Shown: piece after piece, positions 25,975 to 33,123 of the stretch
How the letters are laid out: every line of letters begins with the position of its first letter
Numbering within the stretch: position 1 is the first letter of the stretch
Origin: Faecalicoccus pleomorphus DSM 20574
GTDB taxonomy: Bacteria > Bacillota_I > Bacilli_A > Erysipelotrichales > Erysipelotrichaceae
Length of the DNA: 49,052 bases
Assembly (NCBI RefSeq): GCF_000420345.1
Contig: NZ_ATUT01000016.1
Span: forward strand, 1 to 49,052
Direction of reading: 5' to 3'
Program-made: the position numbers and the translations under genes
Notes under the pieces: generated by a model
What the model was told of the DNA's origin: nothing
The model's input: the letters and a program-made list of their open reading frames with translations, nothing else
Database searches by the model: none

Positions 25975-26000
25975 ACAAATATGACCCCCATTTGAAGTTT

Positions 26001-26009
26001 ATTATAGCA
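26001..26009 (-). promoter_or_regulatory. Extended -10 promoter of the murF operon
   Basis: The minus strand reads TGCTATAAT, an extended -10 element 27 bases before the murF start. No good -35 is seen. CGTCTTT (AAAGACG on the minus strand) occurs three times upstream at 26020-26026, 26043-26049 and 26096-26102 and may be a binding site. Confidence 0.6.
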
Positions 26010-26203
26010 TATTCCAAACCGTCTTTGAGGACAGATTTGGTCCGTCTTTACTTTTTTTAAACAATTTCTTTATTTTTCATTTTTTTATGGTCTTTCGTCT
26101 TTAAAATCCACTTGTTTTTGTATGACTCTCCCCACTTAAATACCATTTTAGTTTAATTTCACATATTTTCCCATAATAATCACACATTTTTTGTTTTTAC
26201 CTA

Positions 26204-26212
26204 TGCTATACT
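26204..26212 (+). promoter_or_regulatory. Extended -10 promoter of candidate ncRNA
   Basis: TGCTATACT (TG at 26204-26205, TATACT at 26207-26212) is an extended -10 element. The expected start point is about 26219, just before the first hairpin of the candidate RNA. Confidence 0.55.
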
Positions 26213-26218
26213 TTATGC

Positions 26219-26337
26219 AAGCAAGGAATAGAAGACCTTGCCGGTATGAAATCGTTTTGATATTCATACTAATTTTCTATCCCCTTAATTTTTTTGAAAA
26301 GTCAGGCACCCCCTTAGCCTGACTTTTCACTTTTTTT
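26219..26337 (+). ncRNA. Candidate structured small RNA with H-type pseudoknot
   Basis: About 119 nt lie between an extended -10 promoter and a strong terminator, with no ORF. Hairpin P1 is GCAAGG (26221-26226) with CCTTGC (26236-26241). P2 is GTATGAA (26244-26250) with TTCATAC (26263-26269), with an inner ATC/GAT. Eight of the nine P1 loop bases (26228-26235) can pair with TTTTCTAT at 26273-26280 (one G-U), closing a pseudoknot. The terminator arm follows. I do not recognise the family (not 6S, SRP or a riboswitch I know). It may act as a free RNA or as a metabolite-sensing leader ending before the HIT gene. Confidence 0.5.
26296..26337 (+). terminator. Strong terminator of the candidate ncRNA
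   Basis: A 12-bp perfect stem GAAAAGTCAGGC / GCCTGACTTTTC (26296-26307 with 26317-26328, 9-nt loop) is followed by seven T at 26331-26337. Confidence 0.9.
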
Positions 26338-26347
26338 AGCGTATAAT
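26319..26347 (+). promoter_or_regulatory. Promoter of the HIT-protein gene
   Basis: CTGACT (26319-26324) and TATAAT (26342-26347) are 17 bases apart. The -35 lies within the right arm of the preceding terminator, 27 bases before the HIT start. AAGGAGG supplies the ribosome site. Confidence 0.6.
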
Positions 26348-26373
26348 AAGAACAAATACAAGGAGGTCTTATT

Positions 26374-26763
26374 ATGTGTATTTTCTGCTCTATCGCCAAA
26401 AAAGAAATTCCCAGCCATACCATTTATGAAGATGATCAGGTTCTGGCATTTCTTGATATTAACCCTACGGCCGTTGGCCATACACTAGTGATTCCTAAAG
26501 AACGCTGTGATTCTTTCCTGGATTGTCCCCCAGCTTTACGCGATCACGTATTTGAAGTAGCTCAACAATTAGCTAAAAAACTGGAAACCGCTTTACACTG
26601 TGATGGAATTCATCTTCTTTCCAATATGCATGAAGCAGCCGGACAAAGTGTTCATCATTTTCATGTGCACCTGATCCCTCGCTACAAAGACGATCAGGAA
26701 ATCGTTACTTTCCATGAAACACCCAATGTAGATTTTGAAGACTTAAAGGAGAAACTCCAATAA
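26374..26763 (+). CDS. HIT-family nucleotide hydrolase/transferase
   Basis: A 129-residue HIT protein. The histidine triad is His95-x-His97-x-His99 in HHFHVHLIPRY, and the N-terminal CIFC cysteines are the usual zinc-type pair. HIT proteins hydrolyse AMP-linked compounds such as AMP-NH2 or AMP-lysine in the cytoplasm. AAGGAGG lies 8 bases before ATG 26374. The next gene starts 1 base after its stop, so they form a two-gene operon. Confidence 0.93.
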   Translation: MCIFCSIAKKEIPSHTIYEDDQVLAFLDINPTAVGHTLVIPKERCDSFLDCPPALRDHVFEVAQQLAKKLETALHCDGIHLLSNMHEAAGQSVHHFHVHLIPRYKDDQEIVTFHETPNVDFEDLKEKLQ

Positions 26764-26764
26764 C

Positions 26765-27364
26765 ATGCAGGATTGGTCAATGCGGATGATCCTTGTCTTT
26801 GTCATACTCGCCCTTTTATACATCATCTTTTCCAGTATGTATCGAAAAGTGCATCAGGAAAGATTATTAAAAGAGCTGCAGTCTTTAGACTTTGAAGCAT
26901 TTGATAAAGACATCCGATCCACTTTCACCAAATTATTCTTTCCTTTATATATGGTTGAGTTTATGAAGCTGAATCGCTATATCATGGCCGATGATACAGC
27001 CATGATCAAAGAACAGTTTCAAAAGCTGATCCGAATCGCCCGCAATAAAAAGCAGCGATACGAAATCATCTCCATGGCCTTTGAACATTATGTCTATGAA
27101 GAAGATAAAGAACAATCCAAAAATCTTTTAGATACGATCGATCAGGGAGAAAACCAGGGATTAAAGGATCATGCACATATGTTGTATGATATTTTAATCG
27201 ATCACAAATCCAATCATATTTCTATCATGGAAGAACAGTTTCCGCAGTGTACCGCCCAGGAAAAAGCCATTGTCGGTTATTTATTGGCTAAACAATATCG
27301 CTCCCTCAACAATATAAAAAAAGCAGAATATTATGAAGAATTTGTAAAAAAGGAATCCGCCTAG
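26765..27364 (+). CDS. Hypothetical protein with one N-terminal membrane helix
   Basis: A 199-residue protein I do not recognise. Residues 6-25 (MRMILVFVILALLYIIFSSM) form a single membrane anchor. The remaining 170 residues are charged and helical and look like a degenerate TPR/alpha-solenoid (repeated HMLYDILIDH, IVGYLLAKQY, IKKAEYYEEF helices). The body should face the cytoplasm because basic residues follow the helix. It is co-transcribed with the HIT gene and ends in a bidirectional terminator. A structural or scaffolding role is possible; no function is assigned. Confidence 0.75.
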   Translation: MQDWSMRMILVFVILALLYIIFSSMYRKVHQERLLKELQSLDFEAFDKDIRSTFTKLFFPLYMVEFMKLNRYIMADDTAMIKEQFQKLIRIARNKKQRYEIISMAFEHYVYEEDKEQSKNLLDTIDQGENQGLKDHAHMLYDILIDHKSNHISIMEEQFPQCTAQEKAIVGYLLAKQYRSLNNIKKAEYYEEFVKKESA

Positions 27365-27373
27365 GGATTCCTT
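27350..27373. terminator. Bidirectional terminator between HIT operon and ferritin operon
   Basis: The stem AAGGAATCC / GGATTCCTT (9 bp) spans the stop of the plus-strand gene (27364) and touches the ferritin stop (27373). The minus strand continues into six T, a strong terminator; the plus-strand tract is weaker. Confidence 0.75.
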
Positions 27374-27888
27374 TATTCATTCATGATGGATGGTGCGGTA
27401 TAAGTTCTGCTTTTGTATTCGGCATCCAAATCATATAATGCCTTCGCATCGTTTCCAAACAACTCAAATTTGGTAATCATATCACTGGCGTTCTTTTCTT
27501 CTTCCCCCTGCTCGGAGACAAACCAGTCTAAGAATTTCATCGTTCTGAAATCCTTGTCCTGATAAGCGGCATCATATAAGGTATGAATCAAGCCAGTCAC
27601 ATAACGCTCATGATTCAATGATTCCACCAGAGGTGTCTTGAAATCCTGAATTTTGATAATTGGTTTATCAATGGCCTCTAACACAACCGAACAGTCATTA
27701 TCCTGCAGATACTGCATCATGATCTGCGCATGAGCCACTTCTTCCTGTACCTGAACATTGTACCAGTTGGCAAAGCCATCCAGTCCTCTTTCTTTATAGT
27801 AGTTGGCAAAATCTAAATATAGATATGCCGAATATAATTCTTTATTCACCTGTGTATTCAACAAACCCGCAACCTTTTCACTTAACAT
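27373..27888 (-). CDS. Non-haem bacterial ferritin (FtnA-like)
   Basis: A 171-residue ferritin. The four-helix bundle carries the di-iron ligands: Glu17 (NKELYSAYLYLDFA), the EEVAHAQIMMQYL pair (Glu/His), and the EQGEEEKNASDM helix. It oxidises and stores iron in the cytoplasm. ATG 27888 (MLSEKVAGLL) fits the family N-terminus and the GAGG site; ATGs at 27894 and 27897 are possible. It is the last gene of the cca operon, next to a flavodoxin that may release stored iron by reduction. Confidence 0.94.
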   Translation of the reverse strand: MLSEKVAGLLNTQVNKELYSAYLYLDFANYYKERGLDGFANWYNVQVQEEVAHAQIMMQYLQDNDCSVVLEAIDKPIIKIQDFKTPLVESLNHERYVTGLIHTLYDAAYQDKDFRTMKFLDWFVSEQGEEEKNASDMITKFELFGNDAKALYDLDAEYKSRTYTAPSIMNE

Positions 27889-27902
27889 GTTCATCATCCT
27901 CT

Positions 27903-28394
27903 CTATTCTATACAATCCGATGCATTGGCATACAGCCAGACATTTAAGTCGGCCTCGGTTTCCTCATCGGTCTGTCCCTGAATCATAAACGGTTCGCAAA
28001 TCGTCGCCGACGGACATAAAGCATGCAGATCCTCTTCAATATTTTCAATACCGGCGCCACCATGAGAAAGAAATGGCAAAACTTTCTTATTTGCGAAATC
28101 ATGTTCCTTCAAAAATGTACGTAAAGGCAGAGCCAAGGTTCCTGACCAGTTTGGCGTTCCCACAAAGATCGTATCATAGAATGAAATATCCACCGATACC
28201 GGTTTATATGCAGGATCTACCCCTTTTTGCACCTGTGCATTTACAGTTTTAACTAAACTCGCATAATCTTCAGGATAAGGTTCTAACGCTTCAATACGGC
28301 AAACATCGGCATCAACGGCATTTAAGATCAAGTCTTTTAAGTGCGCTACACTGCTTCCTTGTGAATAATACACAATCAATGCTTTTTTACTCAT
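27903..28394 (-). CDS. Flavodoxin family protein
   Basis: A 163-residue flavodoxin-like protein. LIVYYSQGSS is the FMN-phosphate loop; VGTPNWSGTLALPLRTFL and PFLSHGGAG are the aromatic-flanked FMN-ring loops of the short-chain flavodoxin_4 group. It carries electrons or acts as an FMN-dependent reductase. It overlaps mnmM by 8 bases and precedes ferritin, so ferritin-iron reduction is a reasonable but unproven role. Confidence 0.87.
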   Translation of the reverse strand: MSKKALIVYYSQGSSVAHLKDLILNAVDADVCRIEALEPYPEDYASLVKTVNAQVQKGVDPAYKPVSVDISFYDTIFVGTPNWSGTLALPLRTFLKEHDFANKKVLPFLSHGGAGIENIEEDLHALCPSATICEPFMIQGQTDEETEADLNVWLYANASDCIE

Positions 28395-28932
28395 GGTAAC
28401 CTTCTTTCTTTTCTATACCTATCAGGTAGGGTGAATCTTCTTTATTTAACTGTTTATATTGTACCACTGTATATAAGGAAGCGCTTAAACTTTGTACATA
28501 TTTTTCAATGCATTTTGCCTCTTCTTTTCCGGATGGATGTGGATATAAAACCAAAGCCATACGACCTTTTCGCTTTAATAATTTCAAACCTTTTTGAATA
28601 GCCATAACACTTGTATCGGCTTGTGTACAAATGGATGGATCTTCTTGAGGACAATAACCAAAATTAAAGATCATCGCATCAATAGGTTCAAAGATCAGCG
28701 TATCCATCGTTTCATGCCCCTGACAAAAGGCTTGTACTTTAGGATCCTCTAATTTTTTCATCGTGTTTTGAAGAATGTTTTCTTGAATCTCAAAGGCAAA
28801 AACTTTCTGTACACCTTCCGATAAGAAAAACGCAGTATCTTTACCATGCCCTAAGGTGGCATCCACACAAACGGCATGACGATGTAAGGCTGGCTTTAAA
28901 AACAAATGACTTTCATCGACCATAGAACGCAT
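28387..28932 (-). CDS. mnmM: MnmM (YtqB)-like tRNA methyltransferase
   Basis: A 181-residue class I methyltransferase. VCVDATLGHGKDTAFF is SAM motif I, VFAFEIQENIL motif II, and MIFNFGYCPQED with YPHPSGKEEAKCIEKYV is typical of the YtqB/MnmM family. MnmM methylates the 5-aminomethyl-2-thiouridine wobble base of tRNA to mnm5s2U in Gram-positive bacteria. ATG 28932 has an AGGAA site about 10 bases upstream and overlaps the macrodomain gene by 20 bases; ATG 28923 is an alternative. Confidence 0.8.
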   Translation of the reverse strand: MRSMVDESHLFLKPALHRHAVCVDATLGHGKDTAFFLSEGVQKVFAFEIQENILQNTMKKLEDPKVQAFCQGHETMDTLIFEPIDAMIFNFGYCPQEDPSICTQADTSVMAIQKGLKLLKRKGRMALVLYPHPSGKEEAKCIEKYVQSLSASLYTVVQYKQLNKEDSPYLIGIEKKEGYHE

Positions 28933-29452
28933 ATTTGGCTAGTTCCTCCTTGTAGAGAAGATAATCTTCCTGTTGGTAACAAACAAAGACCACGTTGATC
29001 TTTTTGGCATCAGGATATTCATGCATCAGCTGATAGATCGTATTGACTGCGATCGAACAAGCTTCCTGATGCGGATAGCCATAAATACCGGTGGCAATAC
29101 AGGGAAACGCAATAGAAACAGAATCTAAATGATGTGATCGCATATAATCAAAAGCTAATACCATCGAATTCCAGTAACACGCCTTTAGACTGTATGCCGC
29201 ATTTGAATCCTGATGATAGATCGGACCAACGGTATGAATAATAGCTTTACTGGGAAGATCATAAGCCTCTGTCATAACGGCATCACCGGTTTGACAATAC
29301 CCTATCTTTTGACAAGCAGTTTCTAATTGATGACCGGCCTTTTTAAAGATAGCGCCACATACACCTGAACCTGGAAGCAGATGATTGTTGGCGGCATTGA
29401 CAATAATGTCAAAATCAAGACCTGTAATATCACCCTTTAACGTTGTGATCAT
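28913..29452 (-). CDS. Macrodomain protein (O-acetyl-ADP-ribose deacetylase-like)
   Basis: A 179-residue macrodomain. It binds ADP-ribose through DIIVNAANNHLLPGSGVCGAI and AFPCIATGIYGYP. The family includes YmdB-type enzymes that deacetylate O-acetyl-ADP-ribose and proteins that remove ADP-ribose from targets. The conserved Asn-Ala-Ala-Asn and Gly-rich loops are intact. It overlaps rmuC by 4 bases. Confidence 0.92.
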   Translation of the reverse strand: MITTLKGDITGLDFDIIVNAANNHLLPGSGVCGAIFKKAGHQLETACQKIGYCQTGDAVMTEAYDLPSKAIIHTVGPIYHQDSNAAYSLKACYWNSMVLAFDYMRSHHLDSVSIAFPCIATGIYGYPHQEACSIAVNTIYQLMHEYPDAKKINVVFVCYQQEDYLLYKEELAKYAFYGR

Positions 29453-30399
29453 TCTGGATCCTCCCTTCCTTCGATGATCGTATCCATTCGTTTTGTGATC
29501 TTAGAAGCACTTACCGATATAGAATGGAACTGCTGTACCAGGCTTTCCAAAGACTGTTTTGCCTTTTGGGATCGTTGTTCCAAACGATGGGCATCCTGCT
29601 GCAAAGACAGGATGTTTTTTTCGATCTCTTCGATATGTGCACTGCGATAAAAATCTCTGGTGCTTGCCAAAAGCGTAAAGATCACCCCTACCAGCGTTGT
29701 TGGGGAAGTCATTAATACATGCCTTTCCAAAGCGTAATTCAACGTGTCTGTACACTTACCGCATACAAACTGATAAATGGATTCGCTGGGAATAAATAAG
29801 ATTGCCTGATCCACGGTTTGTTCATTGATATATTTCGATGCGATGTCATCGATATGTTTTTTCATATTCATCTTAAAAAGACGAATAAACTCCTGCTGGT
29901 TCTTTCCTTCTTCGATTCGCAGATAGTTTTCCATAGGAAACTTAGAATCGATACACAATACTTTATCCGATCCGGCTACCCGCAAGATCGCATCCGCCAC
30001 TTTTCCATTCTTTAATCCATACTGCATAGAAAAGATTTCCGGATTTTGCCCTGCATAAATCTCCAATAAAGACTGCAGCTGATATTCACCCCAGTTTCCA
30101 CGCATTTTCGTATTGGTCATGACTTTGTTCATGCTTGATAGATCTGTCTGCATCTTTTGAATGGATTGGGCTCCTAATGCGTTTTCTTTTCGCAAGATTT
30201 GGATTTGCCCATTTAAGTTTTGAAAGGTTTCCCGCATCTGTTTTTGATACAGCTCTTCCCTGGTCTTTTGATCCTGCTGATGTATTTTTGTCATCAGGAT
30301 ACGATCATTCTGTTTTTTGGATTGTGCATAGACTAAGCCAATCAAGATCAACACACAAACGATCAATATCGCCAACAAGATCAATATCAACATTTCCAT
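29449..30399 (-). CDS. rmuC: RmuC-family DNA recombination protein
   Basis: A 316-residue RmuC. An N-terminal membrane helix (residues 3-25) is followed by a coiled coil (about 28-95) and the RmuC nuclease-like core: MRGNWGEYQLQSLLE, VLCIDSKFPMENY and ILFIPSESIYQFV. The PD-(D/E)xK-like IDSKFP motif is present. RmuC limits inversion between short repeats in E. coli. It is shorter than E. coli RmuC, as usual in Firmicutes. It begins directly after the cca stop. Confidence 0.92.
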   Translation of the reverse strand: MEMLILILLAILIVCVLILIGLVYAQSKKQNDRILMTKIHQQDQKTREELYQKQMRETFQNLNGQIQILRKENALGAQSIQKMQTDLSSMNKVMTNTKMRGNWGEYQLQSLLEIYAGQNPEIFSMQYGLKNGKVADAILRVAGSDKVLCIDSKFPMENYLRIEEGKNQQEFIRLFKMNMKKHIDDIASKYINEQTVDQAILFIPSESIYQFVCGKCTDTLNYALERHVLMTSPTTLVGVIFTLLASTRDFYRSAHIEEIEKNILSLQQDAHRLEQRSQKAKQSLESLVQQFHSISVSASKITKRMDTIIEGREDPE

Positions 30400-31713
30400 T
30401 TATATCACCTGCCATCTTTGTATCATTTCAATCAAATGCTCTCTTGTATTCTGTTCTGGATCATAAAATACCAGATCCAAACACCTTTGAAGAACCTTTC
30501 GAACATCTTTTCCTGTAAAAGATGTATGCGTCAACACATCTTTTCCATTGATCTTTAGATCGTGAAAACTCATCGGTCGATTCTTGTTCTTTTCATAAAA
30601 ATCTATAAAAGCTAAAACACTCTGTACGCTTTGTTGGCCTTTTAAAGAATGCGCCTTTAAATCACAAATACGAATCGTAAAAAAATTCTGCATCCAGGCA
30701 TCATCAAACCCCATTTGAATGCGAAAGCGATAAATGGTTCGTAGTCGAAGCGGCAGCTTTTCATCATGATGTTTGACAAGCGAACAAATCAGCTTTCGTT
30801 GATATGTGCTTAATTTTAAAGCCTTACAAATTCTATCAGCGATTTTGGCACTTTCTAAAGAATGACCATAGAAATGATCGATTCCATCCTTTGTAGTTTT
30901 TGTCGCCGGTTTGCCTAAATCATGAAATAAAAGTGCAAGAGCTAAGGTTTCATCAAAGGGGGGCAAAAACGTTATCGCACGTAAAGAATGATGGAGCACG
31001 TTTGTATCGTGCCATGGACTATTTTGTGCACAGCTCTTACACAGCTCTAATTCTGGCATCCATTTTGACAATAATTGTGTCATATTTTCAATTTCATACG
31101 GATCATATCGCAAAATTTCTTTTAATTCTTTATCAATTCGCTCTACGGCAACCCATTGAATCAGCTTGCTGTTTTGATGCAGGGCTTCCTGTGTCGTTTT
31201 ATCCATCGTAAAGCCCAGCTTAGCACAAAAGCGATGTGCGCGGATCATGCGCAGTGCATCTTCCTGAAACCGTTGGTTCGCATCTCCGACACAACGAACG
31301 ATCTTTAAAGAAAGATCTTTTTTTCCGCCAAAGGGATCAATCAATCCGGTATTTGGATGATAAGCCATCGCATTGATCGTAAAATCTCTTCGTCTTAAAT
31401 CTTCGATAATGGAAGATACAAACTCTACACGATCTGGATGACGATGATCTTTATAGGTCGTTTCACTTCGAAAGGTGGTGATTTCTACCGGCTGCGGTGT
31501 CAAGACCGTAATCGTACCATGTTTGATTCCTGTTGGGATCGCATGCGTAAATAAGCTTTGTACCACATTCGGCAAAGCACTGGTACAAACATCATAATCG
31601 GCGCAATCTCTTTTCAACAAGGAATCACGCACACAGCCACCCACGACATAGGCTTCATAACCGGCCTGATTCAAAGTCTTCAAAATTTCAAGAATATTTT
31701 CCGGAAGTACCAT
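30400..31713 (-). CDS. cca: CCA tRNA nucleotidyltransferase with HD domain
   Basis: A 437-residue class II CCA-adding enzyme. The head carries VGGCVRDSLL and the catalytic DYDVCTS; RRDFTINAMAYHP and the EDALRMIRAHRFCAKLG neck follow. A C-terminal HD domain (LALALLFHDLGKPAT, YGHSLESAK) is present. It repairs or adds the 3' CCA of tRNAs, although the tRNAs here encode CCA. ATG 31713 follows a GAGG site; the GTG at 31716 is a poorer start. It is the first gene of the operon ending with ferritin. Confidence 0.95.
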   Translation of the reverse strand: MVLPENILEILKTLNQAGYEAYVVGGCVRDSLLKRDCADYDVCTSALPNVVQSLFTHAIPTGIKHGTITVLTPQPVEITTFRSETTYKDHRHPDRVEFVSSIIEDLRRRDFTINAMAYHPNTGLIDPFGGKKDLSLKIVRCVGDANQRFQEDALRMIRAHRFCAKLGFTMDKTTQEALHQNSKLIQWVAVERIDKELKEILRYDPYEIENMTQLLSKWMPELELCKSCAQNSPWHDTNVLHHSLRAITFLPPFDETLALALLFHDLGKPATKTTKDGIDHFYGHSLESAKIADRICKALKLSTYQRKLICSLVKHHDEKLPLRLRTIYRFRIQMGFDDAWMQNFFTIRICDLKAHSLKGQQSVQSVLAFIDFYEKNKNRPMSFHDLKINGKDVLTHTSFTGKDVRKVLQRCLDLVFYDPEQNTREHLIEMIQRWQVI

Positions 31714-31756
31714 CACAAACCTCTTTTCCTTCTTATTTTATACGATATTTCCCCAC

Positions 31757-31777
31757 AAAAAAAGAGCCTTCCGGCCC
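31757..31777 (-). terminator. Minus-strand terminator upstream of cca
   Basis: The 5-bp stem GGGCC/GGCTC (one G-U pair) with GGAA loop is followed by seven T on the minus strand, 44 bases before the cca start. Confidence 0.6.
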
Positions 31778-31792
31778 ATCAGATATGTGTTG

Positions 31793-31812
31793 TGACGTCG
31801 TCTATGGATATC
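31793..31812 (+). repeat. Inverted repeat R, left copy (20 bp)
   Basis: TGACGTCGTCTATGGATATC. The exact reverse complement is at 40042-40061. The match stops abruptly on both sides. The two copies bracket the foreign island. Confidence 0.85.
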
Positions 31813-31935
31813 ACTAACGCCACTTACTAAAGTATATCATATTATGACATATTTGCGCTAATTTTCATTGTGGGTGATACGGACGACAAATTTTGCACCA
31901 TTTATATAATTGTGACCATCTTACTTAATCACTAC

Positions 31936-32121
31936 CTTCTGCGCGGCGGCTACCTCGACTATAGCTCGCTCTACGCTGCAGGATCAGGCGGTTATTATTG
32001 GTCATCTACTCCGTATTCGTCAAGCTACGCTTATTACTTGAGTCTCTATTCGGGCGGCGTCAGCGCCAGCAATGGGTACCGCTACAGCGGTTACTCTGTC
32101 CGTTGCATGGCTGCTGGGTAG
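31936..32121 (+). pseudogene. Orphan C-terminal tail resembling a DGR variable region (C-type-lectin fold)
   Basis: About 60 codons end in a Tyr/Ser/Gly-rich segment: GGYYWSSTPYSSSYAYYLSL, then a GVSASNGYRYSGYSVRCMA close. This is the C-terminal CLec/FISUMP-type fold used as the variable region of diversity-generating retroelements. Many codons at exposed positions are TAC, TAT, AGC, GGC, the expected products of A-to-N change of AAC/AAT. The upstream part of the gene is missing: before about 31936 the frame runs into unrelated AT-rich sequence. No reverse transcriptase or template repeat is in the window. A hairpin follows the stop. It could instead be a plain FISUMP-domain fragment. Confidence 0.6.
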
Positions 32122-32167
32122 TTGTTGGTGGCTAGGCAGTAGTGATAAATAGACATACTGTCATGCT

Positions 32168-32194
32168 GACGCACCTACGGGTGCGTCCTTTTTT
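32168..32194 (+). terminator. Hairpin terminator after DGR-like tail
   Basis: A perfect 8-bp stem GACGCACC / GGTGCGTC with a four-base TACG loop is followed by six T. DGR variable regions are often followed by a hairpin with 8-bp stem and 4-nt loop that aids homing, so the element may be dual purpose. Confidence 0.8.
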
Positions 32195-32478
32195 ATGAAG
32201 TTGGAGAAAATATCCAACAGATCCAGACTCAAAATCTTCCATTCTGTCTTATATCTAGTAGGGAGAAAAATATCCCCAACCCATTATTCGAGCATTAAAA
32301 TAAAATATTTTCAAGTTTATTCCATCCCACTCGCCTGCAAAATATCAAATTATCCGCCCCTGTTATTCTTTTCGCCCAGGTGTCCGATTGCCCCAAATGC
32401 AGCCTAGAAAAGTCCTTGCCATATCTGTAAATTGTGCTTTAATCAGGGCAGGTTAATTACAGAAAGGAGTGTGTACAT
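32195..32478. other. Non-coding stretch in the island
   Basis: No convincing gene. Short frames here lack ribosome sites. The last 20 bases supply the AGAAAGGAG site of the following small ORF. Confidence 0.6.
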
Positions 32479-32745
32479 ATGGCACAAAATAGCAATATCA
32501 GCATAAGCAGCGCAGCTGCCAGATTTATAAACACGCCTATTGGCAGGAAGAAAAGAGCGGTAAGCAGCAAGAAGCCCGAGACCTACCGCCTGACGCATCG
32601 AGAAGAGAACAAAGCCAAGAAAAGGCCGCAAACTGCGCCGACCGTACGTTCTTTGGAAAACGACTTTCTCCCTGTTTCCAGGGAGTCCACCCCTAACCAG
32701 CGCGCCGGGACGACTTTAAGGGGTGGCCTTTTCCGAACGCCCTGA
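32479..32745 (+). CDS. Small basic hypothetical protein in the island
   Basis: An 88-residue frame with a good AGAAAGGAG site before ATG 32479. It is rich in Arg/Lys/Ser/Thr and has no recognised domain. The 3' part of the frame (about 32685-32730) contains an imperfect hairpin, CCACCCCT paired with AGGGGTGG, so the C-terminal residues may be coding read-through of a structured intergenic element. It lies 23 bases before the HTH/zinc-finger gene. It could be a real accessory peptide or a remnant of a longer gene. Confidence 0.4.
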   Translation: MAQNSNISISSAAARFINTPIGRKKRAVSSKKPETYRLTHREENKAKKRPQTAPTVRSLENDFLPVSRESTPNQRAGTTLRGGLFRTP

Positions 32746-32768
32746 TAAAAGAAAGGAGAATCACAAGT

Positions 32769-33077
32769 ATGAGGAGAACCATGACAGAACAACAGTTAGA
32801 ACAGATTGCCGCACTGCGGCGGGAAAACTACCCCTACAGCTTTATTGGCCGGGAGTTAGGACTATCCCCCAATACGGTAAAGTCCATCTGTCAGCGCAAA
32901 GGGTTTGCGGCCAGTGGGGCGCGGAAGACTAAGGCGGAAAAGCAGAACGCCCCGCTCTGTCGCTATTGCCATAAACCATTGCCGGAAACAAAGCGGCGAG
33001 GAGCGCTCTTTTGCTCAGACTATTGCCGCACCAAATGGTACCGGGAAAACCGGAAAGTTATGGCAATCAGGACTTGA
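32769..33077 (+). CDS. HTH plus zinc-finger protein preceding the recombinases
   Basis: A 102-residue protein. Residues 5-45 (LEQIAALRRENYPYSFIGRELGLSPNTVKSICQR) form a sigma-70 region-4-like/Hin-like helix-turn-helix. Residues 63-90 contain a four-cysteine zinc finger (CRYCHKPLPE...FCSDYC). Such small proteins commonly precede pairs of large serine recombinases in clostridial elements and may control recombination directionality or expression, but this is unproven. AAAGGAG precedes ATG 32769. Confidence 0.75.
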   Translation: MRRTMTEQQLEQIAALRRENYPYSFIGRELGLSPNTVKSICQRKGFAASGARKTKAEKQNAPLCRYCHKPLPETKRRGALFCSDYCRTKWYRENRKVMAIRT

Positions 33078-33123
33078 CTTCTCCGGGCAAGAGAGTGATG
33101 AATGGTGGCAGGAGGTAAAGATT

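Larger units (their letters stand above)
31757..31825 (-). ncRNA. Candidate small RNA upstream of cca containing repeat R
   Basis: On the minus strand an extended -10 TGATATACT (31831-31839) precedes about 70 nt that end in a GGGCC/GGCTC hairpin (loop GGAA) and seven T. There is no ORF. The RNA would contain the 20-nt R sequence, which is perfectly complementary to the tRNA-Pro 3' trailer at 40042-40061. It could also be an untranslated remnant. No -35 is clear. Confidence 0.4.

Noticed and set aside
26219-26337. 6S RNA, SRP RNA or a known riboswitch
   Set aside because: Length and motifs do not fit: no long closing stem with central bubble, no GGAAG/GCAG SRP loop, no recognised aptamer core.
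31870-31935. In-frame start codon for the DGR-like tail
   Set aside because: The sequence before about 31936 is unrelated AT-rich DNA without a ribosome site; the ATG at 31870 is accidental.
32905-33123. N-terminal extension of recombinase A
   Set aside because: It is an alternative frame of the HTH/zinc-finger gene; ATG 33124 has the strong ribosome site and the normal family N-terminus.
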